Source: Caprella mutica
Lineage: Eukaryota > Arthropoda > Malacostraca > Amphipoda > Caprellidae
Direction: 5' to 3'
Assembly: GCA_947561585.1 (NCBI GenBank)
Contig: CANNZV010000503.1
Location: 372,001 to 436,000, forward strand
DNA: 64,000 bases
The notes under the pieces were generated by a model. It searched no databases. It saw only the letters and a list, made by a program, of their open reading frames with translations, and was not told where the DNA came from. Positions 37,105-49,400 of this stretch are shown piece after piece. Each line of letters opens with the position of its first letter. Within the stretch, counting starts at the first letter, position 1. The position numbers and the translations under genes are program-made.

Positions 37105-37172
37105 TACGTAGAGATAATTTTATAGTGGGGTTATAGAAGATTAAGATGGGAAAATTATGATGGGGCCATAGA
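37105..37172 (-). repeat. 35-bp minisatellite remnant, unit C
   Basis: About two decayed units (TATAGTGGGGTTATAGAAGA and GATGGGGCCATAGAAA) at the corresponding place downstream of gene C. Confidence 0.55.
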
Positions 37173-37236
37173 AATTTAAATATTAAAAAAATGTTCTCTA
37201 CAATATAAATAGAATTCATATTAACATATCTTGTAA

Positions 37237-37243
37237 TAAATAA

Positions 37244-37288
<45 letters not shown>
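37237..37288. repeat. TA microsatellite, left
   Basis: An uninterrupted run of TA of about 50 bp. A second run at 37,438-37,463 lies on the other side of a tRNA-like sequence. Confidence 0.9.
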
Positions 37289-37291
<3 letters not shown>

Positions 37292-37348
37292 AGTTGTTGG
37301 TCCTGCGACCCCCAGATACATATAAATGCATCTAGATGGAAGGGCTGA

Positions 37349-37432
37349 CTCTATCGACTACACCACCAGGTGTAGTCGATAGAGCTCTGGCACAGTACTC
37401 TAAAGGTCCAGGGTTCGAATCCCGCGAACTCC

Positions 37433-37436
<4 letters not shown>
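37349..37436 (+). repeat. tRNA-like/SINE-like sequence with a hairpin of two A-box halves
   Basis: GGTGTAGTCGATAGAGCTC is A-box-like and GGGTTCGAATCCC is a perfect B-box, about 30 nt apart, as in a tRNA. The T-arm and acceptor pairing are poor, so it is not a working tRNA gene. The A-box half is preceded by its exact inverted copy (CTCTATCGACTACACC at 37,349-37,364) with a 4-nt loop. The TA runs on both sides suggest a SINE or insertion site. Confidence 0.55.
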
Positions 37437-37463
<27 letters not shown>

Positions 37464-37639
37464 GAGGTAAAGTTACATATCAGTTCATTATAGAATTAAT
37501 TAAAAATGAGTTATAATTACTTAGCAATATTTTTCAACTTTTTTACTTATTTCAATAATGACATCATAATGTTGATATTACAAAGTTTCATTTCAAATAA
37601 TAGATGTTCATACGGTGTCTCAAGCTGATGATTAAATTA

Positions 37640-37830
37640 CTAGGAGAACGTATTTAGTTAACAGATTACATATAATCAGTTAGGGATAAATTTCGAATGA
37701 AGTTTTGTAGCTCATCCTAAATTAGTCTGTAAATCTAATTACAATAAGTTTTGTTCATTGACGATAAACCAATTCACACGTGCATAAAAGTAATATTGTT
37801 TTTATATCAGTGAGTGTATACATTCACAAA
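37640..37830 (-). promoter_or_regulatory. Conserved noncoding block 3' of gene C
   Basis: Counterpart of the blocks at 2281 and 24258. It includes TTTTGTAGCTCATCCTAAAT and AATTCACACGTGCATAAAAG, about 360-550 bp beyond the stop codon. Confidence 0.4.
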
Positions 37831-38186
37831 TATTTTTCAGATATAGTATCTCAATTGGTAACTATTAAAATAAAAAAAATTCAATTAGCTTGACGATTAT
37901 ATATAGAAACAGAAATGAGAAATTGTTATATATTGAAAACCCTATATATTGAACATGAATAGATTCTGAATATATAATTTAATTCTTCCCAATTTAATTG
38001 TTTGATTGAGAAAGGAATAAAGAATATATGAAAATTAAAATTTATTATTTTATTTTATTTATTTTTTTATATATAGGCATAAAACCAAATCATCTTGTTT
38101 TAGTTTTGGTTACGAATGTATGACTGTTTCTTCTGTCTATCAATTCGATTATTATGCATATTCATGGAATGTTCCTTACTTACACT

Positions 38187-38426
38187 TCATGGGATTACTG
38201 AAAAGACTCTGACTTCAGTTACTTCCAGAAACTTGGTTTCATCGGTGTAGGTTTCTTCCTTAGCGATGGCGAAGAATCTACCGCACTTGGGAGAAGGTAG
38301 GTTGAACTCCAGAAAGTGGTTTCCGCCAATGTTGGGGTCTCCGTACGGGCCTTGGTAGTAATGAATCTGTTCGTAACCATTTTCTTGGAATTTGCCATCC
38401 GAAACTTCAACAGATCCCAGGTAGAA
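38187..38426 (-). CDS. Gene C exon 4
   Basis: 240 nt from a TGTAG acceptor to TGA. Its variable loop reads IHYYQGPYGDPNIGGNHFL; the rest matches B except for EETY in place of EGTY. Confidence 0.9.
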   Translation of the reverse strand, partial: FYLGSVEVSDGKFQENGYEQIHYYQGPYGDPNIGGNHFLEFNLPSPKCGRFFAIAKEETYTDETKFLEVTEVRVFSVIP

Positions 38427-41303
38427 CTACAATGGTAAAAACATCATAAGATATACCAGCTTGAACATAAAATTGGGAAGAGTTAATCATAATTTCAATG
38501 GAAATTATAATTCAAATTGTATTTTTTATTAACAAATGTAAACTATGAAATTAAGAGAGACGTCTATTTGAAAATCTATGATTTTTTTGACCCTTTACAA
38601 TATTAATAATATATCTATTTCCCTTCAACATATTAATAATAAATCTATTTCCTTTCAAAATATTAATAATAAATCTATTTCCCTTCAACATATTAATAAT
38701 AAATCTATTTCTCTTCAGAATATTAATAATAAATCTATTTCCCTTCAAAATATTAATAATAAATATATTTCCCTTCAAAATATTAATAATAAATCTATTT
38801 TCATTCACGTTATCAATAATAAATCTATTTCCCTTCACAATATTAATAATAAATCTTTTTCCCTTCAAAATATTAATAATAAATCTATTTCCATTCACGT
38901 TATCAATAATAAATCTATTTCCCTTCACAATATTAATAATAAATCTATTTCCCTTCACAATATTAATAATAAATCTTTTTCCCTTCAAAATATTAATAAT
39001 AAATCTATTTCCATTCACGTTATCAATAATAAATCTATTTCCCTTCACAATATTAATAATAAATCTATTTCCCTTCACAATATTAATAATAAATCTATTT
39101 TAATTCACGTTATCAATAATATATATTTTTCCCTTCACAATATTAATAATAAATCTTCGTCCCTTCACAACATTAATAATAAATCTATGCCCCTTCACAA
39201 TATTAATAATAAATCTATGCCCCTTCGCAATATTAATCAGTGATAATCACCACAATCAAAATATAAATGAAAATAAACATACTCACTGTAATACCAACAG
39301 CACGAACATGACCATCTCCGTTATCTATTCTTGGTAGGTACCCAATTTTGTCAATCGAGTAGTGCTTTTCCAAATCAATGACCATCCATGGGTTGGCATC
39401 AGACGCTTCCGAATGGTAGAAGTTGTTCAAGTTGGTTGTCTCACCGTCGGTAGCTCTGTCGCAATATCTGTAATTATGATAATTAATTTAATGGTACATT
39501 TTGAATACATTGAAAATTCCCCGATGGAATCTCCAAGGTTATTCTAATCAATGTGGACACTTTACTTGGAGAGATAATATTCTGACGTAACTAATTACCT
39601 TATCTATGCAAATATCCATCCAACCTTATAGATTGTAAAACTGTATTTGTAAAAAAATCGAATTCAATCAGCTCTATGATATCAATATGAAATCATTACA
39701 ATAAAAAAATAACTGACTTTAAAAAATATAATATATCCCTCCCTATAACAAAGGGCCTTGTATCTATATATACAGGGTGACCCACAAAAATTTAACCGTA
39801 CTTTGAATTGATATTACTCGAATGTTACTACACACAATTCAGTTTTGTAAAGTACATTTTATGAAACAACTATTTATCTGCCGATCCTTATAAAAATAAG
39901 TTAAATCTATTTTACGGTATGGATACAGCAACTTTTTTTAGTGTAAGGTACCTGAACAGGCTTAAAAAATAAAGAATCCTAAAATTTTAAAAATCCTGAA
40001 ATTCGAAAATCTCTTAAAAATTATTTAAAAATTTGTTATAGTATAATAGAAACTCTTGATAAACTAAAACCCCAAAAAAATAAAAAAATAAAAACTATAT
40101 AGAAAATGAAAATCATAGTTACTTACTTCTGAAGAAATTCAATTATTCATAAAATTTGCATTCAATCAAAATTCAATTTCCAATTATTTCCCAATAACAA
40201 AATTTTGGAATAAATATTTTAAACTGCATTATATTCAATCGAATATTGAGTAAATAGCATTAAAATTCAGGGTTTTAGGTAAAAAGGTATGAAGGCTTTG
40301 TGTGTCAAGTAATTGACATATTCCTCAATTCTGACATAGCCTATTTGTATTGAAAGAATAGTTTATATATCAAGTACGAATCATATCGGTATTTTACATC
40401 TGAAATAATCTGTGTACTGTCAACTGAAATCAATATTTATCATTAAGAGTTATTGTTCTTTAAAAAAATTGGTAATAAACACAACCCAATTAATATCAAT
40501 TCACTCACAATTTAAAACCGCTGGCACTGGGTTGTTCTGACGAGCAAGTTGCTAGTTTATTTAGAGCCACATTGAAGTTGCCAATCGGATAGCTTCTTGG
40601 TTGCAGGGAGAAAGTTGCTTCTAATGCAGGGAGTCCTTTGTTCAAGCCTGATATCACACAATCATCTGCAAAGATAGTTTTATCATATTAGAAATAGATA
40701 AATATTTCAAATTTCCTATATTTTCCCTTTCAATATAAGAAAGCCCAACAATATTTTAAATTTCACACTAATATTTGATTCAGTTTTTTTTAAAGTCAAT
40801 GCTCTTTCAACACTTCACCTTATTTCATTAATTAATAAAAAAATACTTGTTAAATATTGGCAAATAGTCTATTCCTCCAATTTATGATTATATTAAATAT
40901 CACAATACTAATTTTATAAAAGACGATATATTAACATTATGAAATATTATATAAATTATCAAATCAACGGAAACTTTCAAAAATTACAACAGTTTTATTA
41001 ATACAGAATTCCTTATATGCAGAGTAATAAGATATTGTACTCACTTCCATTTGAAGCCGTGAAAGCGCATTGCTTTCTCAAGCAAATCGAAGCGCATCCA
41101 CTGAATCCTGTATTTGCTGCCATAATTTCAAAATCAGCAAAACAGTTTCCTTTCGAGTTATCCAACATTTCACTACGATAAATTTCTGCACCAATCGGAC
41201 AATCGATCACGGAACACATCCAGTGCTCTGTAAAACCACTTTGAATTGCTGCCAGTGCTAAAATAATCAAGACGTACCATCTTGGGAGTTTGAGGTTTAC
41301 CAT
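38187..41303 (-). CDS. Lectin-like gene C: 278-aa secreted PAN-like + F5/8C/F-type-lectin-like protein
   Basis: Exons 41303-41045, 40665-40509, 39467-39287 and 38426-38187, with sizes and phases identical to gene B, so 278 aa. Signal peptide (MVNLKLPRW, hydrophobic LIILALAAI), a seven-Cys N-terminal module with the same Cys positions as B, then the F5/8C-like domain. Gene C comes closest to the F-type-lectin fucose motif (H-x26-RxD-x4-R/K): a His at 157, then R185-I-D187 and R194, that is H-x27-RxD-x6-R. A, B and D have Asn at the Asp position. Glycan binding is inferred from the fold. The exons are all open. Intron 3 (38427-39286) holds a 30-bp minisatellite; introns 1 and 2 lack the elements found in gene B and show the older empty state. 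Confidence 0.9.
38590..39240 (+). repeat. 30-bp minisatellite in gene C intron 3
   Basis: About 21 units of AATATTAATAATAAATCTAT + TTCCCTTCAC. A variant with CGTTATCAATAAT recurs at 38,808, 38,898, 39,018 and 39,108, giving blocks of 90-120 bp. The period is a multiple of three without stops, so long frames on both strands are artefacts. Single related units stand in the same intron of A, B and D. Confidence 0.92.
39287..39467 (-). CDS. Gene C exon 3
   Basis: 181 nt from a TACAG acceptor to a GTGAGT donor. It encodes CDRATDGETTNLNNFYHSE, NPWMVIDLEKHYSI and the loop PRIDNGDGHVRAVGIT, the only copy with RxD. Confidence 0.9.
39772..39835 (+). repeat. Possible transposon end, TACAGGGTGACCCAC
   Basis: Begins TACAGGGTGACCCACAAAAA in intron 2 of gene C. 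A related sequence begins at 51,911 (TACAGGATTTCCCCCAAAAA). I cannot find the other end in either case. Confidence 0.3.
40509..40665 (-). CDS. Gene C exon 2
   Basis: 157 nt from a GCAG acceptor to a GTGAGT donor. It encodes DCVISGLNKGLPALEATF, NVALNKLATC and the variable tail EQPSASGFK. Confidence 0.9.
41045..41303 (-). CDS. Gene C exon 1 (signal peptide and Cys-rich module)
   Basis: 259 nt from ATG to a GTGAGT donor. It differs from B mainly in the signal peptide and in the IMAANTGFSGC segment. The block EHWMCSVIDCPIGAEIYRSE is unchanged. Confidence 0.9.
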
Positions 41304-41560
41304 TGTTAAATATACGAGAATATTTAATTGATGTAAAGCTTCGCAAAAACCAATAAATATTTAAATTTGAGAAGTATTAATGTATCATTCGATTATTCTG
41401 TAAATCTAATCCGTTGATGTTAATATCCTGCATCCATGCATCCTTGGTCAAAACAGAATCTTTATCAACTTTACACAAGTGAGTTCTTGCCATGTTATAC
41501 CTATACCATAAACTCCATTGGAACTGTGGACACATCTCTATTCAGTCAATCCATTATTTG

Positions 41561-41584
41561 AACTGATCAATGATATTATATACA
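41561..41584 (-). promoter_or_regulatory. Putative core promoter of gene C
   Basis: Minus-strand TATATAAT followed by TGATCAGTTCAAATA, about 260 nt upstream of the ATG, in the same relative place as in B and D. Confidence 0.35.
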
Positions 41585-42447
41585 CATGGTAAATAGTCTA
41601 GCAAAGAACAGTTTTTCGTCAGTGATAGTCTGATAGAAATGGTTATTGTAAGAACACATTAATAGATATAACTGAATAACTGAATAGAGATCTTTTTCAT
41701 TTGACGGTATTATACCCAATCAAATATAATACCGTTCCACTGTTTACAAAACTAATGACTAAGCTAAATTAAAATTGATTCAGGTTACTAATAATTACGT
41801 ATAAAATATAGAGAGTATCAATATAAGACTAAATACCAATAATGAGATGATGATACATATATGACAATTGAGAGTTAATTAGTTATTGTGTATATTACAA
41901 TTTTCTTTAAAAGTACAGATTTCTGAAATTATTAAAGGTCGTGATTCATTATTAATTGTAGAATAAATACTGAATATTCTCTAAAAGATAAAATCCTCTT
42001 CGAAAATGTATTCACCGTGATGCTATTATATTAGTCCTCAGCAGCTCGCATTTATATTCGAGAAACTATTTATGTGGTTTATTTACATTTTACTGAACAT
42101 GCACGTATATTTTATGTCACTCTCTATAACTAAATTTAATTATAACAGAAACTTAAAATTTCTGAAAAATTGTTAATATAGGTATAATCTATCTATTGTT
42201 TTTTTCAAATTGAACTCCCCTTACAATTAGAGCAAATATTCGAGAGATAATTACTCTTCACAACATTTATTTGAGAAATACAATGGGAACTTTAGGCTCA
42301 GTAAGCTTTCGCTTCTAGGGTTTCCAAATCTAAATCTAATTTAAATTTACTAAGCACAGCTTAATTTAATAGACAGATAGACACTAAAAAGGAAACTTGT
42401 GACTCTGATTAACAAATCTAGTTGCATGTATATAATTTGATTTATTT

Positions 42448-42560
42448 GGGGTTTAACGTCAGCTTCTACCAATTTGCTTATCATATCACCGACTTTAATA
42501 AGAAATCAAATACAAGGGACTGGAAGAAGCAGTCAGAGAAAAAAGTGGCTCCATGAACAA
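42448..42560 (+). repeat. Dispersed repeat, copy 2
   Basis: GGGTTTAACGTC followed by ACAAGGGACTGGAAGAAGCA and GTCAG, matching 4,612-4,740. It lies upstream of gene C. Confidence 0.5.
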
Positions 42561-42879
42561 AGGTCACCTATCATGCAGAAAAGCATGTGACGAAAAAAAA
42601 ATGATGTAAAGAAATAGGACACAAGCACCGGTGACTGCACTCACGAATGGTAGAGGAAAATGAAGAGGTGATAGAAAAAAAAAGCATACGAGCCTACCTA
42701 ACACAGAACCTAATAACTTTTAGTTGACGAGCATAAACTTAACGCTAACCTCTAAAACTGCAAGTAACTTTAAGAAATTATAAGCGTGCTAGAAATGAAA
42801 AATAATAATAAATAACACAATATTATATACTACAACTAGATTAAGATCACTCAGTATAGAGCGCATACCTTAACCGCCA

Positions 42880-43200
42880 CTTTGGCCCGTTCTCTCCCAA
42901 AATTTAATTTAACTGGATATTGTCGAAAAGTACTTCTGAGTTATTGAATTATAAATTACATTGACGTTGACTTTTGACCCGATCACTCCCAAAATTCTAC
43001 CAGATAGTTCCTGGACATTGACCAATCTTCCCATCAAATTTCAGACAATTATTTGGTTGAATATTTTTTGAGTTATTGAGTTATAAATGGCTTTGACCTT
43101 GATCTTTGACCTTTAACCCGATCGCTCCCAAAATCTAACAAAATGGTTCCTGTATATTGACCAATTGTCCAACCATGTTTCATGCAATATGGTCAATACA
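42880..43200 (+). repeat. Tandem repeat of about 140 bp
   Basis: Two to three diverged copies with CTCCCAAAATT, GAGTTATTGAATTATAAAT, TTTGACCCGATCACTCCCAA and TTCCTGGACATTGACCAAT. It lies upstream of gene C; the function is unknown. Confidence 0.5.
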
Positions 43201-43705
43201 TTTTAACCATATTTGACCATATACAAAACAACCCCCTAAAAAGGATACAGACCTTTTTAACAAAAAAATTCGTATATAATTTATAATACAATATCTGTTA
43301 TATGTTGCTTTTAATGACAGTTGGTAAATTAACATTTACCAACTTATATTTTTATACAATAAAAATGTTCAGTTAATTAAATGTAATTAACGCTGAAAAT
43401 ATTAGAGGGGAGAAGTAGCTAATTATTCACCCTTCCTTTTCAAATAAAATTGTATAATGTATATCTCAATAAGTTATTGCTATAATGTTTATTTTTATTT
43501 TTATACACAAATATTTATAGATCAGTAATGTAATAAATTTGATATCATTTTAAATCAATGATTTCAATGCATGATCAGTTCTGTAAAAATATTTTATTTT
43601 TATGTCATCAATTATATCACTGCGACTTCTTTCAAATAAATATGAAAGTTCTACTAACTGTGAACATTGAATTATTCAACTGATTTTTGTAATTCAAGTT
43701 ATATA

Positions 43706-44239
43706 TGTTCCGCGCCATTTGCCAATTTACATAATCTCTAGAATGCGCTGCGCATTCATAAGATCATGGAAAATGTGCGACAATCTCGAAATTGTGTAAG
43801 GCACGTAAACGGAAATGAAGCAGGGCCAACAGTAATGGAGTAGATAATCAATTATTTATTCATTTGATTGGAACATTTAATCAAAATATGATAATTAAAG
43901 CTATAATTATAATATTTTCGAAATATATTGATAGTCAGGCTTGAGTTAGATAATAAAGAAGACTTGAACAAAACTTGTATTTTAAATTATTTAATTTAGA
44001 TTTCAAACATTCTACCAAAAATTTGAAATTAACCTCATTGTAAAATGTAAACATATAGTCTTTGAAATTAAATAAAAAATTAAGAAAAGTTTACAAAAAA
44101 ATTATATGCGAGAAAGTGCTGCGCATTTTCAGGATCTTGTAAATTGCACGACAATATCGAGACTATCGCACATTTCAAAGATCTAAAAAATGCGCAACGC
44201 ATTCCTCAGATTTTGCATAATCGGCAAATTGTGCGGAAC
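43706..44239. mobile_element. MITE with long inverted ends in unit C
   Basis: Ends TGTTCCGCGCCATTTGCC and, inverted, GGCAAATTGTGCGGAACA. Inverted similarity runs about 100 bp in, including the GCGCTGCGCATT / AATGCGCAACGCATT motifs. The flanks are TATA-rich, and units B and D lack it. Confidence 0.65.
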
Positions 44240-44659
44240 ATATATACATATATACTTGAAAAGAATGAGGGAAGAGGCATCCTAACCTAAATTAAAAAAA
44301 TTATATGATAACGCTTGTAGTGTAATTAACTAATAACGCTTATGGTGTCACGTCCTTCGTCGGACATTTCCGACAAATATCTCACAAATAAGAATATTTA
44401 TAAATATTAATTGTAATTGTTTATAGTAGAGTTATTCTTTTCATTTACCTTGTCATCGTGAACGTATTTATATGTTACCGTTTCATAGATATTAAACCGT
44501 TTTATTTCTATTGTATCGTTTTCATCGAGACGACATTATTTGTATTAATTTTACTTGGAAAATGCATGTCACTTGACCATTTAGTTGATATAGAAGCAAG
44601 TCCACGAATTACAAAGTCAATGCCAAACTAGACTAACTGCTATGTCATTTAGTCAGAGA

Positions 44660-45830
44660 AAGGCAATATAATAAAATATTTCATCAATACTCAATTATTT
44701 AATATTCAAGAAAAATGTCTTATATAAACAGGATGAGAATTGAAAACAAATACATACAGCATTGAAAAGAATAATCCATTATGACAACTGACGGGTTCAG
44801 CTGGTTAATTTATATAAAATAGAGTACTTGTGTTTCAACAAAATATATTTGTTTTTGAATGTCAGATTCAAATTGCATATGTATTAAATTTTATTCTGCA
44901 GCGAAAAGTTGATTATAAATTCTTTAATCAATTATTGTGAATAATTTTCAAGTCCAAAACTTTCAAAAATTAGGATTATTATTATATTTTACCTATATTA
45001 CTTGAAGTTACACCTACACCATTAATCAATCGGGTAAATCACAATTTTGTAAAGTTGTTACCGTAGTGGCGAATAAACATGAAGGTCCCGGGATCAAAAC
45101 CCATGAACCCATTGATATTATTATACTCTCATTCTTCTATCTGCATGATAAAATGAAGTAATCATAAATCTATTATCATTATGGAAAGTTAAATATTCTT
45201 GTATCTGTTGAAACACACAAAAAAGCTATCTACTGTAAAATGATGAACATTGCGTGAGCTTCAATATTTTATTTCGAGTAAAACCCAAATGTGATACGAC
45301 AAGGAAAAATAACCGAAAAGTAGAGATGGGTTATGACACTTGGCAGTGCGAGGAAATAATGAATATTTATTTCTATTTTCTTAATAATTCTTTTTGAAAT
45401 GATGTGATTATGTTTTAGTCATTGTCTTTGACATTATTAAATTATAACTACAAATGTATAACAAGAAATCAATTTTCGTACAACTAAATTTATTTCTTAA
45501 TATAGTCCCAATTTCTTGTTTTTATTATAATTGGTATCATTACATTATAATTGGTATGTTAATCAATAATTATTACGGAATTAATTAATTTTTGAATGAA
45601 ATAACTATTTGTAGAATAGAAAACAAATACCCGTGGCAGTTTTCCACGCACGAATGGAAAAACACTATTAGGTATTAAGACCCGAAGAAAATAATTAAAC
45701 TACAGCTATTGAAAATATAGCAAAAACTAACCACTAGGCAATGAAAAGAATTTTTTGAGAGCAATATTTTTATTAATATTGTTTTTACCTGTAATTGAGC
45801 TGACCATATTACAGTAGAACTCTTCTACAA
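44660..45830. other. Right flank of unit C and junction to unit D
   Basis: 44,510-45,140 corresponds to 63,360-64,000. From about 45,145 to 45,830 I see only AT-rich sequence. Confidence 0.35.
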
Positions 45831-45905
45831 TAAGTATCGTTCATTGACGATAAACCAGTTCACACGTGCAAAAAGGTAATACAATTTTTATAGCGGTTAG
45901 TGCAT
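45830..45905 (-). promoter_or_regulatory. Conserved noncoding block 3' of gene D (shortened)
   Basis: Only the CACACGTG part of the block is kept: TTCATTGACGATAAACCAG, then TTCACACGTGCAAAAAGG. Further left the resemblance to the other units stops, so this marks the left edge of unit D. Confidence 0.4.
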
Positions 45906-46220
45906 ACAAACATAGTATACATATTTCAAATATATTATCTTAATTGGTAAATTATGAAATCAATAAATTACACTTAGCTTGATGATTATATATAGAAACA
46001 AGAAGTGAAAGAGTTGCAAATATTTTAACACAAATAGAAACTGTTTATATGATTTAATTCTTATTAATTTAATTATTTGATTGAGACAAGAGAGCAACAT
46101 CTTGCTCAATGTTCTTGTGTTTCAATTGATACGTTTCACTTCTGGCTACGAATAGAATTAGATATTTGTTCCTTTTGTCTATCAATTCAATCATTACACT
46201 CATGGTGTATTCCTTACACT

Positions 46221-46460
46221 TCAGGGGATTACTGAATAGACTCTGACTTCAGTTACTTCCAGAGTTTGGTTTCCTGCAATGTAGGTTCCTTCCTTAGCGA
46301 TGGCGAAGAATCTACCGCACTTGGGTGAAGTTAGGTTGAACTCCAAAAAGTGGTTTCCACCGATGTTGGGGTCTCCGTACGGTCCTTCGTAGAACCCAAT
46401 TTGTTCGTAACCATTTTCTTTGAATTTGCCATCCGAAACTTCAACAGATCCCAGGTAGAA
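46221..46460 (-). CDS. Gene D exon 4
   Basis: 240 nt from a TGTAG acceptor to TGA with no internal stop. Variable parts are IGFYEGPYGDPNIGGNHFL and GTYIAGNQTLEVTEVR. On its own it could be a solitary duplicated exon, but its phase and its place 3' of exon 3 fit gene D. Confidence 0.87.
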   Translation of the reverse strand, partial: FYLGSVEVSDGKFKENGYEQIGFYEGPYGDPNIGGNHFLEFNLTSPKCGRFFAIAKEGTYIAGNQTLEVTEVRVYSVIP

Positions 46461-49400
46461 CTACAATGGTAAAAAAATCATGAGATATATCTGCTTGAAC
46501 ATAAATTTTGAAAGGGTGTAAGTTAGTCAATCAAAATCAAAACAACCCTTAATATTTTTTTAACTGGTTAGTATTTATGCGCTAGTGCACCAATCAGTAC
46601 GAAATTTACTTACTTATCATGAATACTGGAGGTCGATAAAAATTTGAAAAAAAAAATCCAAAATTATTTTGATATTCACCTTGAAATCCCAGCGGCTTAT
46701 TTTAACCCGCTCTTGTAAAATTTAATGTAACGTAAATTTGTAGCTCCCAGATTTAGATCATGAGTTTACAAGTCTAAACAGGAAAGCACAATACTAGTGT
46801 GATAATAGTTGAGCTCTTGCAGACTAATTTCAGTACTGCCTTAACAACAAAACCAGTAAACAAGTTACTAAGAACGCTCATAAATGAAAAAAATAATATA
46901 TTTATTATTATGACGCATTTAGGGTATGGTTACTATGGATGCGTATTCAACCGATTTTTCACACTGACGACTATTGATGAAATCGAATAAATATCAAACT
47001 CATACTCTCCAATAGGAGTGGTTACAATGGCAGCGATTTTATCGTCAGAATACGTACGAAGTCATCAGAACAACTTCAGCTTTCAAATGAGTTTGATTTT
47101 TTCATGCGACTAGCGACAGATTTGGTAATTTTTGTGTTTTAGGGTACGGTTACTAAGGACGCGTATTCTAGCGATTTTTCGCACAGACGATATCGCAAGA
47201 ACTGATCGTCAGTGCGAGGTGGTTACACTGTACGCGATTTCTTATCGTCAGTATGTTTTTGCCCAATTGATATTGGGATCTAAACTATGTTCATTTGAGG
47301 TAATGTTCGGGAGGAATTAAACACCTACCTGTGTGCCTCTGAAATAATGGACGCGAGGCTAATTTGATTATCATTTTCACTACACACAAACTTTTGAAAT
47401 ACCTAAATCAAAAATAAGGAGAATATTTTTTTTATATGTATAACTATTCAAAGATATTCAATTTCATTGAAAAAAAAATTGTACACAGTAACAATCAATT
47501 CAAGCCTTTATATAAACAAATATATATTATAAATAATTAAATAATATCTTTATTATTCATGTTATATATATATATTTTTAAATGCCCCCTGCCAGAAGAA
47601 GCAATGTATGTCCTGATATGTATCTAATAATATATTTCCAAAACGCAAGGGTAAACAGTAATAGCAATCGAAAGTAAGAGAATTAAACACAAAAAATACA
47701 GTCGCATGAAAAAATCAAACTCATTTGTACGCTGAGCTGCTGTAACCACTGTCATTGGAAAGCATGAATTTGATTTTCATCCGATTTCATCAGAAGTCGT
47801 CAGTGCGAAAAATCGCTTGAATACGCATCCATAGTAACCGTACCCTTGAGGTTACTATGGATGCGTATTCAAGCGATTTTTTGCACTGACGATATCGTCA
47901 GAACTTATCGTCAGTGTGAGGTGGTTACACTGTACGTGATTTCTGATCGTCAGTATGTTTCTGCTCAATTACAATTTGGGTCTAAACTATGTTTATTTGA
48001 TATAATGTTTGGAAAGAATTAAAAACCTACCTGTGTGCCTCTGAAATAATAGACGCGACGGTAATATGATTATTGTCTTCACTGCACAAAGTTTTTGATA
48101 TACCTAAATAGGAAAATAATGAGAATATTTTTTAAAAAACTATTCATGAATATTCAATTTTATTGAAAAAAATGTACAAAGTAACAACCAATCCAAGCCT
48201 TTATATAAACAAATATATATTATAAATAAATAAATAATATCTCCTTTATTTTTCTAGAGCTTTCGAGTTATAAAATATTCATTTTCAATAACCTAATTCA
48301 GATTAATTTTAACGAAATATATAGAAATAAGAAGTATTTTGTATACCAAAAATGATAAATTCACCTAATTAGTTAATAAAAATTAAAATAAGGAAATGAA
48401 TAAAAGTAAAAATAATAAGTTATTAATCGAAAATAGTTAAATTCAAAGAACTCGCTTGTTCATTAGGCGTAGGAGACTGTTTATGAAAGTATATAGTGAC
48501 TATATACTATATAGAATCTAATGTACGAATATCACACTGGTTAGTAGTTTGCAAAATTTTAAAATTTTCTTCCTTATTTAATTGGGTGATTAAAATCAAA
48601 AGAATGGTTACGAATTGAACAGAAGGGTGGGGAGCTATAGGGGTTATTAGTTCTAAAAGATATTCCCTTATGCTGAGAAATTTTCACCTTTTGCATCATA
48701 GACTGGCACTGTCCACACGAGTATTTATAAATGAGACCAGATGACAGTAAAGGTGGGATTTTATCTTTAAAAGGAAAAAATGAACCAATAGTGGTTGGTA
48801 ATGAATTAAGGTATGTTTTACATTTAATGCTTGAATCACCCAAATAAAGAAGGGATACGAAAATTTCAAATTTAGGAACTGTTAATTTACGTTCAAGTGG
48901 AGTATTAACAAACTTTAAATATTTAGAGACAAATTTGTCAAATAAGTTACGCAACCAGAGAAAAAGTTACGCAAGTGTGATAATTCGGCATCAAAATCTA
49001 CATAATTCGAGCAAATCTCATATACGCTCTATGAACAAGACAAGTAATCAAATTAACTTTGTAAGATGTCGGTATGAAAGAATCAAATGTTAACCCCAAT
49101 CGTCTGAATATCTTTTTACGATAAACTCTAGTAGAGAATTTATTATTAATACGATTAATGGCAACATCTAAAAATTTAGGGAGTTATTTTTCTCAATTTC
49201 CTAAGTGAATTTAATATTAGAATGTTTAGAGTTTAAATAATTAAGTAAAAGATTAATATGAGATTGGTCAGAAAATAGTAGGAAAATATCATCTACATAT
49301 ATATAATAACATTTATGTTTAAATTCAATTGGGCAATCATCTAACCATCGTTGTTCATGAAAACATAAAAATACATTCGCAAGAGTGGGACTAAGAGGAT

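Larger units (their letters stand above)
36690..45145. repeat. Segmental duplication unit carrying gene C
   Basis: It is the most compact unit (about 8.5 kb), and its right end at 44,510-45,140 matches 63,360-64,000 in unit D. It serves as the near-empty reference for insertions in units B and D. Confidence 0.6.

Noticed and set aside
37366..37436. Functional tRNA gene
   Set aside because: A- and B-boxes are present, but acceptor and T-arm pairing is poor and the sequence is part of an inverted structure; better read as SINE-like.
38551..39243. Frames of 221 and 175 codons on both strands with INNKSISL-type repeats
   Set aside because: A 30-bp minisatellite in an intron of gene C; its period is a multiple of three with no stop on either strand.
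45050..45115. tRNA-like segment with GGTCCCGGGATCAAAACCC
   Set aside because: Only a weak B-box likeness; the related sequence at 63,880-63,940 does not keep it.
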